The notes: generated by a model from the sequence alone, not told the origin. A stretch of 64,000 nt of DNA from Rhynchopus euleeides (GCA_963210315.1 OY723323.1:1426001-1490000); one strand, 5' to 3'. Positions 1-11,606 are shown, counted from the first letter of the stretch. A program made the numbers and translations.

Positions 1-625
1 CCCCCTGGTTATGTGGCTCCCCCCAAGACCTCAGCACCTCTGCTGGATGTTTTCCAACGGTGTTGTTGCTCACCACAAACAGCCTCTCCCCATTCCCAGA
101 CCCGCTTGTGACATGTGACGTGTGTCTGATTTGCCCCATTTCCAACGCAATCTGCTGTCATGACCGTTCTGCTGAGTTCTGGCCCTCGGTGCCCTTTCGC
201 TTTGCAGATGAAATTGAAAGACCGTGCACCTCGAGGAGGTCTCATGAGCCTCATGAGCTGTTGCTGCACCACTCAACGTTAATTCAGAACAAGCACGACT
301 AAAACTACTCACACTGGCTCCTTTTTTGAGCACAGGCGTGAAACGTGTATGTAGGTGTGCTACACAGTAGGTGTGCTTTCCGACGACCCTGCCTCTTTGT
401 TCTTTTCTGTGTGTCTAGCTATCTCGTGATCACATGTGCTCTCTACACCCACAGGGGGCTGGGCAGCAGGCTCTCGGGTGGTGGACGAGTCAACGCATTA
501 TATAAGGAAGGAGTAATCATCGATTGCTGCCCGCTATTTTGCATTTCTGAGCGTAGCTTTCCCAGAGCACCCTTCCCCCTCCCAGCAGGGACCCAGCCAC
601 CGACGCTGGTCACCACTCCACGCAG
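1..625. other. Upstream region of the cyclase-like gene
   Basis: No supported complete gene. A pyrimidine-rich stretch ending in CAG near 206 is followed by an open frame to a TAA near 302. It could be the last exon of a gene to the left, but nothing in it is recognisable. A TATATAA-like string lies at about 499-505, some 120 bases before the ATG at 626. A C/T-rich run followed by CAG lies directly before that ATG and could act as a splice acceptor. All of this is weak. Confidence 0.3.
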
Positions 626-2362
626 ATGGAGTGGTTCGAAGGGATCATTTCGATGGACGGTCGTCTGGAGGGAAAGAAGCGGAGGGACAGGCTGCTGCTG
701 TTCGTCGTTGCGGTGTTCTGTTTCATCCTGACCGTATACTCCTGTGTGATGACGACCTCTGACCACGTGACATCGCTGCTTGTCATCCACAACGGCACGA
801 TACTCGCGACGATGTCCGCCATTCTGCTCCAGTGCCTGTGCCGCGTCTACATCACGAAGCCCGCGGTGAAGATCCACATCCTGCTCTGGACGTTCGCCAT
901 CTGCTGCCTGCAGCTGCACAACCAAGCCATGAGCCTCACGCCCAGGTGGTCCCTCTTCGTGCTGGTGCTGGACCTGTCGCTGGTGATGGGCCTCGGCAGG
1001 TCCTTCTCGACCTGCCTCATGGCAGGCATCATCGTGTGGGTTGCGATGCTGCAGCTTGACATGCGGTTCCGCTTCGGCCTGCTGGATCTACCGGGGAGCT
1101 CGTCCAGGCCGTACCGCATTGACCAGCAGGTGCTGCGCTGCGACTGCTCCAACCCGCCCTGCAGGAATAACCTGTTTTGGACAGTTCTTGAAATCCTGAT
1201 TGTGTCGGCGGTGCTGCTGATCGACTTCATCGCGACACGCGGGTTTGCGGAGGAGGCGGAGAAGGAGCAGGCGGCCATGGGGCGGACCATCGAGACTGTG
1301 GAGGCGGCGGCACAGCTGCTTGCGGGCTACGACGTCGACACCGTGGCGGAGCTGCTTGAGGCGGCGGAGGGGCGTCTTCCACCTGCAATGCACGCTGCGC
1401 TGCAACGTCTGGAGCAGAATCTGCGGCTGTACCGCCCCTACCTCCCGAAGTCGTGCGTGCCTTGGCAGGGTGCGGGTGACGATTGTGGCAGCCGGCCTGA
1501 CTCCTTGTCGAGTGTTGCAAGCGAGACGAGCTTCAGTCGCGAGGTGGTGCCACAGCGTGTGCTGAGGCCCAATAGCGCCAGCGTGTTTGTGATGAATGTT
1601 TGCGGGTCGCTTGGTCTGCTGGAGAGCGACACGACAGACTTCACACAAGTGTTCGGCGCCATTCTGACCACATCACTGAACGTGATACAACAGCGTCGCG
1701 GGCTCCTGGACGTGTTCGTGGGCGACCGCGTGCTGGCATCATTCAACACGTGGAGGCCGTGTGCCGTGCACGCGACGTCTGCTGTGAAGGCGGCACATCA
1801 CATTGTGCAGGCGGTAGGCAGCATTGCGTGCGGGCCGCAGGGCGTGCGTGTCAGCATCGGGCTTGCAACAGGCAGGGTGCTGCACGGGGACGTGGGGTGT
1901 GCCGAGATGCGGCGCTTCAGCGTGCTGGGCGGTGTCCCGCTTGTGGCATGTGGGATGGAACGTGCGGCACGTGCATTCGGGCTGCCGGTGGTGTGCAACC
2001 GCAGCCTGCAGCAGGAGGTGGAGCTCGAGCACGTGCTGCTGCTGGTGCCGCGCCTTGTGCACCTGGTCAAGGCGGACGCGTGTGGCGGGGACAAGCTGCA
2101 CGACGCTGTGCCTGGCAGCGGGGAGCAGCCTGTGTACGAGGTGCGGGTCATCGGTGGCACCGCAACCCCACCTGCTGACGAGTGGCTGTATCAGATCGGG
2201 CAGGGCGCTGCCGAGTGGGCGCCGTACAACGAGGCTGTGCGGAAGTACCTGAAGGGTGCAAGTGTGGCAGACGCTGTGTCGGACACAGAGCGGCACAGGG
2301 CTGCCGTCCAGAACACCATCACACGTCTGGCATCCAGGCGCCCCCTTCTGGTGCATGTGTAG
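626..2362 (+). CDS. Multi-pass membrane protein with degenerate class III nucleotidyl cyclase domain
   Basis: 578 residues, uninterrupted, ATG at 626, stop TAG. Hydrophobic segments lie at about 23-42, 58-75, 82-98, 109-124, 130-145 and 186-203, so roughly six membrane spans precede a soluble C-terminal half. An RPYLP motif (270-274) sits before the catalytic-type domain at about 315-510. The domain has the cyclase landmarks GDRVLASFN (366-374) and IGLATGRVLHGDVG (411-424). The first metal-binding Asp is replaced by Asn324, while the second (Asp367) is kept at the expected 43-residue spacing. The Asn and Arg that normally stabilise the transition state appear to be Val440 and Met444. The family makes cAMP or cGMP; this member more likely acts as a regulatory or pseudo-cyclase (inference). 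A W-x2-YN-x5-YLKG stretch follows at 531-543, like the tail seen after many class III domains. Confidence 0.75.
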   Translation: MEWFEGIISMDGRLEGKKRRDRLLLFVVAVFCFILTVYSCVMTTSDHVTSLLVIHNGTILATMSAILLQCLCRVYITKPAVKIHILLWTFAICCLQLHNQAMSLTPRWSLFVLVLDLSLVMGLGRSFSTCLMAGIIVWVAMLQLDMRFRFGLLDLPGSSSRPYRIDQQVLRCDCSNPPCRNNLFWTVLEILIVSAVLLIDFIATRGFAEEAEKEQAAMGRTIETVEAAAQLLAGYDVDTVAELLEAAEGRLPPAMHAALQRLEQNLRLYRPYLPKSCVPWQGAGDDCGSRPDSLSSVASETSFSREVVPQRVLRPNSASVFVMNVCGSLGLLESDTTDFTQVFGAILTTSLNVIQQRRGLLDVFVGDRVLASFNTWRPCAVHATSAVKAAHHIVQAVGSIACGPQGVRVSIGLATGRVLHGDVGCAEMRRFSVLGGVPLVACGMERAARAFGLPVVCNRSLQQEVELEHVLLLVPRLVHLVKADACGGDKLHDAVPGSGEQPVYEVRVIGGTATPPADEWLYQIGQGAAEWAPYNEAVRKYLKGASVADAVSDTERHRAAVQNTITRLASRRPLLVHV

Positions 2363-2709
2363 CGCCGCAGACCCCCTCGCGCGCTTCACTAGCCTAGCCT
2401 AGCCGAGCCTAGGGGCCACACAATCCCAGAAGAACCACAAGCAGCCCAAACAACCAACGCCCCTCCTCCCGCCTCCTCTTCCTGCCCGAAGCACTGTCGA
2501 CAGATCCTGGAGGACACCCTCCCCTCTAGCATGTCGGCCCACATTCCGACCAGTCGGATCGACCAGCGCGCGCATTGTATGAGTGTCCCCTCCCTGCCCT
2601 CCCTGCACTGGATCTCATACCACACCCATGCATAACGATCGAAGGGATACATCATCCTTGTGCTTCCTTCTACTTCTATCCCCCACCTCCTCCACCCCAG
2701 CCTCTTTAC
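2363..2709. other. Intergenic spacer 3' of the cyclase-like gene
   Basis: No gene seen. C-rich sequence with short CCTAG direct repeats just after the stop; probably 3' UTR and spacer. Confidence 0.4.
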
Positions 2710-3835
2710 TGGGGGGGGCAAATACAAGAGTATATGCAAATACAAGGGTATATGCTAATACAAGAGTACCTGGGACCCCCCGTGTTTAAGTCCCCCCCTG
2801 GAGGCGATTTTCGGCCGGGGGGGACTTAAACACGGGGGGGGGCGGACCTAAACACAGGGGGGGCTTAAACACGGGGGTGGCACAGTGGAGACCAAGAAGA
2901 CCTCTTCCTCTGCTGTCGTAGGGGGGTAATTCCGGTCCGGATGGACTTTTGGCACCCCACTTTTCGACTCAGACAGCACCTGGAGGGCCTACTGGGGGGG
3001 GCTAAATAGAAGGGGGTGGCCGAATAGAAGGGGGGGGTCTGGAAATTCGAAATCCAGAAAATTTTAGGCCGAATACAAGGGGGGGGGGGGGGGGTCTTGT
3101 ATTCGGCGGTCCGTGAATTTTGGCCAATTTTCAAATTTTCAGCCTGTTTATCCAGTCCTAATAGGCACCCCATGGTCAAAAGGACCCCACTGCGATCCGC
3201 ACGGATCCAAACATTCAAAAGAACAGGGTTTTGGACACCAGTGTGGGGGTCCCTGCAGGTGGCTGACTCCTGGGAATATCCTCCCATTATCAGGAGCCAA
3301 ACCAGACCCACATTTCATGGGTGAAACTTGACCCCACCACCCACAAAATGACCCCACCACGATCCGCACGGATTCCGAATAATGCAATGGAAGGCGAAAA
3401 TCGCGATTCCACGAGGTCACCTGGAGCAAAATTCGCCAAAATTGGGAAAAATCACGGACCGCCGAATACAAGACCCCCCCCCTTGTATTCGGCCACCCCC
3501 TTGTATTTGGCCACCCACTGCAAAAATTGCCCAAAATTTTGGGTTTTGAAAACCCCCCAAAAAAAGCGTTTATACGCCTATTACAAGGGGGGGTCTTCTA
3601 TTTAGCCCCCCCCAGTAGGGGCCACCTGATGACCCTCCAGACCAGCCCACCCCCGTGTTTAGGTCCCCCTGTGTTTAAGTCCCCCCCCTGCCAGACCCCC
3701 AGGGGGGGACTTAAACACGGGGGTAAGGGGGGGGGGACTTATACACGGGGGGTCCCAGGTACTCCAGAAATCGCGATTTTAAAAAGTTCATCGAGCAAAT
3801 ACAAGAGTATACTCTTGTATTTGCATACTAGACTT
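2710..3835. repeat. Nested foldback/MITE cluster
   Basis: Concentric inverted repeats. Outer arms carry 'cccccgtgtttaagtcccccc' style G/C blocks at about 2769-2880 and, reversed, at about 3637-3775. Inside them a perfect 24-bp pair lies at 2989-3012 and 3595-3618 (starts CTACTGGGGGGGGC). Inside that, GGCCGAATACAAGGGGGGG near 3068 pairs with 3473-3495, and 3095-3140 pairs with about 3435-3472. A 30-bp perfect palindrome lies at 3795-3824. The core (about 3170-3430) resembles 42120-42400 in the MITE at 41971-42536. No transposase is seen, so these are probably non-autonomous DNA elements inserted into one another. Confidence 0.7.
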
Positions 3836-4023
3836 TTGAAGAACTTTTGTGGGGTTTTCATCATATTTTGTACTTCCAATGACCTCCCCCAGGCCAGTGG
3901 GCCTCCTGTCTGGAGTCGTCACGGTCGGGTGGGAGTCGCCTCGGGGTGGGAAAGGCCAAGAGGACGCTCGTATTGTCTCTTCGGCGCCGCTGCCCCATGA
4001 GGGCCCACCCGGAGGCCACATTT

Positions 4024-5577
4024 CTAGTATGCAAATACAAGAGTATATTTTCATGGTTGCATAACGGCCGTTTTAAAAAATCCCTTGTATTTTGTGGACT
4101 TGCAAAAACGGCCGCTGATTTTCAGCATTTTAAACGGCCGTTTTTTTTACCTGGGAATTTTGTATGGGGCGTGGGTCAGCAGGCGAGATCCCACCACCAG
4201 GAGTGCCTCCCCACTGCAAGGGAACCCTGCAGCAAGCATTGTGAGCGCGCCTTCAAGTATGATGCGAAGAGTTCAGACTTCGTGGACCACTTTGACGGAC
4301 CGCGCCATATCAAGAAGAAGAAGAACGCATCGTTGAAAGTGCAGAGCCAGGGAAACAGCTGGCGCTTTCGGAGTGCGATACCCTCAGTGGCAGGCTTGCA
4401 ACTTCGGATCGCCCGGGGTGCGTTGTTCACCGGATCACCGGCTGGCATGGTGCATGATGCTGTCAAGAAGTGTGTCCCGAGGAGGGGCTGAACATGGTTG
4501 CGGCCAATCTAGGCACGTGTGTCGTGGATGACCGTGCAGGCAGAGGTGGGTGTCGCTCACTGGCATCAGGGCTCTTCCGACAGAGCTTTCCCTTGATATC
4601 GGCGACAGCACCCCGGATGAGAAGGACACCGCCTTCGCTGATTTATTCCCGAAGGCACAGGGCGATCATCCCGGGCAATATGCAGCACCAGCTGGATGGG
4701 TTCATGACCGCACTGGCGCTGAAGGATGTGCTGTGCCACATCTCTGATGCAGCTGAGAGGGACAAGCAGGCGAGCAAGACGGCACCACCGGCCGTGCGAT
4801 CCCGCTTCTCTCCGACACACACTACCTGCACCGCTTGAGTGGATCTGCACCTTGCACCACGTCCCCGGGCATTTATACAATCTTCCGGGCCCGCTGCAGG
4901 ACAGCGGCCCTGCTACGTGTGCGTCGCTTCTGCGGTTGGCAGAGATGCCCACGAAATCGCTGGGCTCGAGTCCCACCTGCAGGCCGCCGTCCGCCTGACG
5001 GCACCCCTCGCATCGCTGCTCCAGAAGTACTGCGATGCGCAGCTGGGTGTGCCAACGGCGTGCCCCTGTCGATGCAGTGTACACCGACATTGAGAATGTC
5101 ATCGAGAAAGTGTCTGAGGTGGGGAAGTACGACCCCCCAGTGCCCCTGGCAGGGGAGCTGGCCTGGGCTGGCGACCGCATGCGCAGAGGTGTGCTGGATT
5201 TCTGGGACAACCCGGGGGCGAACCGGGCTGCTACACTCCTCTCTGCTCTCGGGTGTCTGCTGCTTGTCGAGCGACAGGCAGGGCGGAAGCCATTTTTCTT
5301 TGTACAGTCGAGAGAGAATCGCAGTGCCCAATGTCATGTGTAGGCAACAGGGAGTTTTCAAGTGTGTTTCCTCAGCTCGGTACGGTAAGCAGGAGGCGAA
5401 TCTCCAAAGGAAAATAGGAGGGGGAAAAAAACGGCCGTTTTTTCGCCAACAAAACATGAAAACGGCCGTTTTTATATTTCGGTAGCGGGAACTGAGGTAG
5501 TGAATTCTCAGAAAATCCACTCCCTCCATGACGGCCGTTATGACACTATGGTATATACTCTTGTATTTGCATACTAG
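4024..5577. mobile_element. Element pair with nested terminal inverted repeats
   Basis: A perfect 24-bp inverted pair bounds the segment (4024-4047 starting CTAGTATGCAAATAC; 5554-5577). Inside it a second inverted pair, CATAACGGCCGT (4060-4071) and ACGGCCGTTATG (5531-5542), bounds the interior. Each side holds three ACGGCCGT-type palindromes (4060-4150 and 5425-5542). This looks like one TIR element inserted in another. The word AATACAAGAGTATA recurs outside it at 2721-2765, 3795-3824 and 5640-5670, which links it to the cluster on its left. Confidence 0.6.
4170..5343 (+). pseudogene. Degenerate coding remnant inside the ACGGCCGT element
   Basis: Several short open frames follow one another in different phases. 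One (to 4491) has a C-x3-C...H-x5-H pattern (CSKHCERAF, then DHFDGPRH) that would fit a BED- or U1-like zinc finger at the N-terminus of a transposase. Later pieces near 4550-4840 and 5035-5343 have protein-like composition but no motif I recognise. The position inside terminal inverted repeats suggests a broken transposase; identity is not established. Confidence 0.3.
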
Positions 5578-7996
5578 GCAACTTTTCAGCTAAAAAACAA
5601 TTTTTTGAAAACCCTGAATTACGTAAGCTGGCACGGTGAATAGAAGAGTATACCCTTGTATTTGCCCCCCCCCCCAGTAAAAACTCTTCCTCTTCATCGG
5701 CTGTGTGCCGAAACCTGTGATGGCCAGGTGTGAGCTGACCCTACTGTGTGTGTGGGGGCAGCTCGCTCTTATATTCCCTGTGACTTGCTTGGGGGGCCGA
5801 TATGATGGATGACCCAAGTGCCCTCACAGGCACCCCCGCTTGGGGTGTTGATAGCCATCAACACTCAATGGGCAGGTACCCTCCCCTCCTGGTGGTGGTC
5901 CGCCGACGGGTGGGGTTTTCCCGGAACTTTGGTGCAGCCTCTCTCTTCTCGTTTTTTTTACGGGGATCTTCGCTGGTCGTTGTCTTTCGTCAAACCTTCG
6001 TCAGTTTTCAGCCAATTAATTTCAACTGGAAACGCATCAAAATGCACTGACGACCACCCCCGTAGCGAAGATCCCTGTTAGTTATTTTGTCATCAGTTCG
6101 AGGCAGTCCCTCCCTCCCATTCGGAACCCCGTATCTGAGGATCATCATAGCTCGGTTGTCGTAGTGCGATTCGGCACCACACCTCTGCGCCAGACCCTCC
6201 CCACGAGGGTTGAAATGCGCTAGAAGCAAACCGGAACCACCCATGATTGCCGAAAGAGTGTCACGCACTCACGGCACCATCATGCAGGAGTGTGAGTGTG
6301 AATGCTTGAATGTATCAAATAAAACGGGAGGAAAAAAAGGGGTCTAAAAGGGCGCAGTGTGGGGCACTTTATTTTTATTCGACCTCTTCAAGCCTTCCTC
6401 TTCATCGCCACCCCTCCCCTCCCCTCCCTTACCACCCCCTCGCATCTCGAGTGGCAGCGGAGGCCAAGGCCTGTGCTACTTTTTTCTTTCTTTGTCATCA
6501 TCTATTTGCCATCTTAGATTCTACCCTTCACTTCCCCCCCAACACCCCCCCCTCCCTGAGCCCTGTCACCACCCACGTCTCCACGAGCTTGTCCCCGCCC
6601 CCAGTCTTTCCGACACAGCCCACAGAGGGGCGGGTATCAGCTCCCCTCCCCCTTCCTTCCAACCCCTCCACATTCTCAAGGGGGTCTGGTTGTGGTACTG
6701 CGGGCAGAGGTGGCGGCGTGGGGTTCGGGGAGGTAAAGTGGGTCGGGGTGGGGGGGGCGGTCAAACGGAACAAAACTGACTGCTTCCCTGCATGCATGTT
6801 TAAAGGAAGAGGGTGTGACACTGTGTGAAGCAAACGGGCGGGGAAGGCGGCCTTCAGCTCAGAAGTGCACCCGTGGTGTATACAGAGCGAATGCCCCCAA
6901 GTATTTTCCCTGTTTAGGAAGGGGGACGTGACTCAAAACGGGCAGGAAAGAAAAAGGCAGCAGTTTTTTTGCCAGCACAACAGCTCGGATGCGCTCGCAA
7001 AATGCTGCAGGTTCCTCTATAGCCTCTGTACTGTTCGTCGGTTGCATTAGGCGTCCATCCGGAACATGGTTTCCATGTCCGGAGTATGGCATACTGGCGC
7101 TACACCAACACAATGAAGAAGAAGAGGCTGAGAGGTTACCCTCCACCCCCTTCTGGAGGAATAACATTTGCCTCCAGCTGAAGAGGGGCTCAGAGAAATC
7201 CCCAATCAACCACCACCCACTGCACGGCGCAGTGGACAGGAGGAACAAAAAAAAACTGAAGTTGTGACATGTCAGTTTGCAGCAACACCCGGGTGTTCCT
7301 CCAGATGCTCCACCCCCACCCCCCACCCCCCGCCCCTACCATCGCACCCGCATTACGCTCTATTGGACCCGCATCAGCCCCACACCCCCACCACAAACTT
7401 GTTTGAGCACCGTAGGTGCGTAGGGGGGAGTCGTGAGGTCGAGGAAGGACGGGCGATCTGACCTGTCGTGTTTTTCTTTTTACTACCACTTGCAATACGC
7501 AAGGTTGGAAGGGGGGCTGAGGGGAAACACCGCACAACTCACAGCAGGATTTGTGTCTCTTTGTTCCCCGCTCCAGCCCCTCCGCACGCGAACTGATACT
7601 ACAAGCAGACCTGGATGAACTGACCTCCCCCTCCCCCTATCTCCTTTGTATCCTCTGACCGAGCAAGACTCCCCCACCACCACGCCACACGCCACACCCC
7701 ACCCCCACCCCCACCCTCCCCTCGCAGCAGAAATCCCGGAAAACACACTAACACAACACACCACCCCCTCTCTCCCCCACACACACACACACACCTTTTC
7801 TCCTCCAAAACAAAAGAGAGAGAGAGAGACAGAGGAACACCCTCAACACCCGCCTCCACCACCCCCTCTCCCCTCCCCCTCCCTCCCCCCCCTTCGGGCA
7901 ACTCGAGGGGAGGGGGAGGTGTTACTCTACTCTACGAGGCTGCCCGGCCCAATCCGACCCCTGCGTCCTCCCCCTCACGCCGGACAGACAATCCCG
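5578..7996. other. Intergenic, low-complexity, before the coiled-coil gene
   Basis: No recognisable gene. It holds one TTCGCT-type MITE (separate entry), C-rich and CA-rich runs, and a very long pyrimidine-rich stretch (about 7620-7900) that probably contains the 5' UTR and any splice acceptor of the gene at 7997. Confidence 0.45.
5962..6076. repeat. TTCGCT-family MITE, copy 1
   Basis: About 115 bp bounded by GGGATCTTCGCT (from 5963) and its inverse (6064-6075). The interior shares CTTCGTCAGTTTTCAGC with related copies. Non-coding. Confidence 0.6.
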
Positions 7997-8941
7997 ATGG
8001 CTATGGTCCGCTCGTTGTGCAGCAGGGCTGTGGGTGCCGCTGCTGGCGGGAGCGCCCCGGCGCCTTTGGGATCACCTCTGTCGCGTGTCCTCTGCAGGCA
8101 GAGGCGGTGGATGAAGAATGAGGCCCTCAGCCTCAGCCACGGGAGCACCTCCGATGCGTACAGCCAGCCAGACGTCCGGTTCAGCCAGCGCCGCTCCGAG
8201 AGCAGCCACGTCAGCAGCAGCATCGGGTCGATCGAAGTTTCCCCCGAGGAAAAGCCCCCGCTGTTTGACACCTTCGAAGCTGCGAGGGAGCTGCAGCGGA
8301 CCGGTCTGGACAGCAGGCAGAGCGAGGCTATCATGCGGCTTATCGACAGGACGGTGCGGGAGTCGACCCAGCGCATCTCCCGGGAGTACATCCCCAGGTC
8401 GTCCTACAGCGGTGACCTGCAGAGGCAGTGGCAGGAGTTGGAGCAGATGCGCCGCCAGATCCTCATCATGGAGAAGACGGAGATCTTCACCCTGAGGAAC
8501 GAGGTGGAGAAGGCGAAGACGGATCTGCAGCACCTGCGGCTGGTGCTGGAGAAGGACATGGGGAAGGTGGAGAACGGGCAGAAGCTCGACATCTCGCTGC
8601 AGAAGGCGCACATCGCGAATGAGCTGCAGAAGGCGCAGGAGAAGGTGGACAGCCTCGTCACAGACGAGGTCACCCGCGCCGAGCACCACTTCGCAGCGGA
8701 GGTGAAGAAGCAGATCGCAGAGGTGAAGCTCGACGCCTATAAGACGCTCGTTGCCCTGATGCTCGCAACGGGCACACTCATGATGACCTACCTCCGGTTC
8801 TTCCCCGTTAAAGAGCTCGCTCCTCCGCCTCCGCCGGCACCTGCCGTCCCGACCTCTGTCGTGCTCACACCCGCGGAGGTGCCTCGTCCTACCGTTGTGA
8901 TGGAGAGCACAGTGCAGACCGATCCCCAGAAGAAGAAGTGA
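7997..8941 (+). CDS. DUF1640/MCUR1 (CCDC90)-like mitochondrial coiled-coil protein
   Basis: 314 residues from the ATG at 7997. The frame is open further upstream, but that part is low-complexity Pro/His/Thr and is taken as 5' UTR. The N-terminus (1-40) is Arg/Ala/Ser-rich with no acidic residue, as in a mitochondrial presequence. The family signature begins with FDTFEAARELQRTGLDSRQSE (90-110; F at 90), followed by AIMRLIDRTV. A long coiled coil runs from about 140 to 245, with LRNEVEKAKTDLQHLR at 166-181. One membrane span lies at about 249-267 (LVALMLATGTLMMTYLRFF), then a Pro-rich tail. Family members are inner-membrane proteins linked to the calcium uniporter or to respiratory-complex assembly. 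The layout (helical head, coiled coil, single C-terminal span) matches well; which of those roles applies cannot be told. Confidence 0.8.
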   Translation: MAMVRSLCSRAVGAAAGGSAPAPLGSPLSRVLCRQRRWMKNEALSLSHGSTSDAYSQPDVRFSQRRSESSHVSSSIGSIEVSPEEKPPLFDTFEAARELQRTGLDSRQSEAIMRLIDRTVRESTQRISREYIPRSSYSGDLQRQWQELEQMRRQILIMEKTEIFTLRNEVEKAKTDLQHLRLVLEKDMGKVENGQKLDISLQKAHIANELQKAQEKVDSLVTDEVTRAEHHFAAEVKKQIAEVKLDAYKTLVALMLATGTLMMTYLRFFPVKELAPPPPPAPAVPTSVVLTPAEVPRPTVVMESTVQTDPQKKK

Positions 8942-9006
8942 GCGGTTTGAGAAGAAGAAAACAAACAGCTCGCTTTTCGTTTGTTACAATGTGCCATTTC
9001 TTTTTT

Positions 9007-9146
9007 GGGGGACACCCCTCGCTCCCCACCCACCAGATGTGACTGAGTGAGGAAAAAAGTGAGAAAAAAAACACAATGCAGTTCTGCGAAACATCCCACT
9101 TTCCCCTCACTGACTTGACGAGCTGTGACTGGTAGCGAGGGTCCCC
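9007..9146. repeat. CTCGCTACC-family MITE, copy 2
   Basis: Left end GGGGACACCCCTCGCT and right end TAGCGAGGGTCCCC are near-inverse. The interior carries GTGACTGAGTGAG and CCCCTCACTGAC as in the copies at 10809 and 50617. Confidence 0.55.
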
Positions 9147-10808
9147 ATTTTGTCTCGTATTATACGCGCCACGCTCTCCGCGCCCTGTTGTGTGACCCCC
9201 CAGCAGAAGAGAATGCTGAGGGGGAGGGGGAAGAAGGGGGATGTGTGATGGGGGGTGTACGTAACGGGGGAGGCGGGGGGGTGAGGTTGAGCTCATACAC
9301 AGCTCCCACACCCCACCACCACCGCCGCCGCCGCCCCTACCGCCCCCCCCCCTCCCCTCGTCTGTTTCTCTTCTCCGCACCCCCCCTGCACCGCCCACCA
9401 CCCCACTCCCATCGCAAGCTGCATTCCTGTCTCTCCGTCTAGTGTCGCGCGCTGTTCTCTTCGTAACCACCGCAGGGCTGTTTTGTTGGGCGCCTGTTCG
9501 TTTTCCCCCTTGCGACACCGACGAGTCATTGCAATGCAGGTCTGATCGAGGGGCGGGGGAGAGGGGAGAAAGCTCTTATGGGGCGAACACAACTGTTTAC
9601 ATCCTGGAGGAGGGGGGTGGGGGGGGGGTAACCGGGTGCCCAGCGCCTTTTTTCCCAGAGAGGTGGTGGTGGCGTGTGAGGGTGTGTGTCGAAACTGCCC
9701 CCCCACCACCCCCCCCCCCCTGGGGCTACTCCCCCCTGTCCTTTTCGCATCTTCCCGACTAATTTTTTTGAGAGTTGTGCAACAACGCAGGAAACTGTGC
9801 CAGTGCAGATCCTTGCAGAACTTCCCACACGCTTCATGACAGGTGCGTGGGGTGTTCTCGCGATCGACGAATACCCTTCGGCTCTTCTCTTGTTTCCCCT
9901 TCAGATTTGCACTAAAACACAGTTTTTTTTCACCCATCGCACCGTGACCCGATGCGACAGCCGCAGGCATTTGCATTATCCACCCTCCCCTCCCCCTCCC
10001 TCTACCCTCCCGCCAGGGGGGGGAGGTAGCACCGTTCAGTGTTCCCCAGGCGTTCGTTCTGTCGTGTCTCTGCCTAGGAAAACATGCCCCCCCCAACACC
10101 CCCCCCCCTGAGAGGACAACATTGCGAGAAGGTGCTGGGAGGCTTGCTCTTCCATTCACTCTCGACAATCAAACCCCCCCCCCCCCTGAGAGGAGGGAGG
10201 AGGTGGGGGGGGGGGGGAGGGCAGCAGCTAACCCACGGAGCATCGTACAGCACGCACCCTCGGGTCCTCCTCCCGCCTATACTGAACGAGCCGTGCTGCA
10301 GCCAACTGTACTTCACTTGGCAAAATCAAAAAAAAACAGGGGAGGTCTATTCGAGGTTCTGAGAGGCAGCCCACCCTTCTGTACCGTCTGCACCCCCTTC
10401 TCTCCCACCCCCTCCCAACACTCCCCCAGCCGCCTTGGCAGCAGCTGCCTTTCTCGGGCGTGCTGCTTCCCCCCCTCCCCCAAAAAAGTGAAGAAGAAAT
10501 GAGCCCTGGCTCAACAACATCCAGAGGCAAAAATGGGCCTCACGTCTGTCTCCCTCTCCCACCTCTACCCCGTCTCTTCCCACCACCGCTCCCTCCCCCT
10601 TTGCATGTTCCATTTCCGATACGATTCCCCCGTTTTGCATTTCTGTGGGGGAGGGGAGGGGTGGTGTGGGGTGGGGGGGGGCAGATGTTTCGAAAGGAAA
10701 GGCAAACACGGAAAGCCCCGTTGACATTGCGTTCTGTCTTGTTGTGTTTGTGGAGCCTTCCGTGGGGATGGGGTGGAATTTGGGGTGTCAAATCATGCAG
10801 AGTCTGAG

Positions 10809-10915
10809 GGGGCCCTCGCTACCAGTCACTGCTCGTCACAGCTCGTCAGTCAGTGAGGGGAAGTGGGCTGGAGCTCACTTTTTCTCACTCAGTCACACTT
10901 GGTAGCGAAGGCCCC
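10809..10915. repeat. CTCGCTACC-family MITE, copy 3, with 5-bp target duplication
   Basis: GGGGCCCTCGCTACC at the left is matched by GGTAGCGAAGGCCCC at the right. CTGAG occurs directly on both sides (10804-10808 and 10916-10920), which fits a 5-bp target-site duplication. Confidence 0.65.
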
Positions 10916-11497
10916 CTGAGACGAATTTTGATTAAAAAAATCACTCTTTTCAAAAAAAAGGAGGTGGGTATTGTGTGCTGACAACACAAAGGTGGTGTTC
11001 AATTGGGAAATGATCCGAGAGGAGAAGCACACGCTCCCACCCCCACCCACCGTGTGTGTGTGTGCCACACATTAGGAACCCCTGTCCTCTGCGCCCCTTC
11101 CCCTCCCCTCCCTCCTCCCCCACCACCTACCCACTCCCCTACCAGTCTGCAGGGGATGGACAGGCCGTCGCACGCCCTCCGCTTCCGGGCCTGACTAACC
11201 AGCCCCGAGGCTGGGCTGCGATTGTGTCCATCCCACCCTCTGCCAGAACACTGCTAGCTCAGGGGGGGAGTGGGGGAGATGGGATGCAGGGGTGGGGTGG
11301 GGTGCTGACAACGGGTTCCCCTTGTTCTTCAGTTGTCAAGAAGGGCAGACCCAGCGGGACAAGCAGAGGAAAGGGGCGTATGTTGAGCAATGCCACCGTG
11401 TGCCCACAGGCTAACGAGATGAAATTGCAGCCCCTCTTTTTTATATACCTGATGAGGGCTGCAAGGCACACAGGCCAAAAAAACAAATTGTCTCAAA

Positions 11498-11606
11498 GGG
11501 GGCCCTCGCTACGAGTCACTGTGAGTCACGAGTCGTCAGTTTTCAGCCAAACATGGCCGACTTCTCACTTTTTCTCACTCAGTCACACTTGGTAGCGAGG
11601 GCCCCC
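11498..11606. repeat. CTCGCTACC-family MITE, copy 4
   Basis: GGGGGCCCTCGCTAC at the left, GTAGCGAGGGCCCCC at the right. The interior shares CTTTTTCTCACTCAGTCAC with the copy at 10809. Confidence 0.65.

Noticed and set aside
7646..7996. Longer N-terminus for the MCUR1-like protein
   Set aside because: The extension is Pro/His/Thr low-complexity from CA/CT runs; the ATG at 7997 begins a typical mitochondrial presequence.
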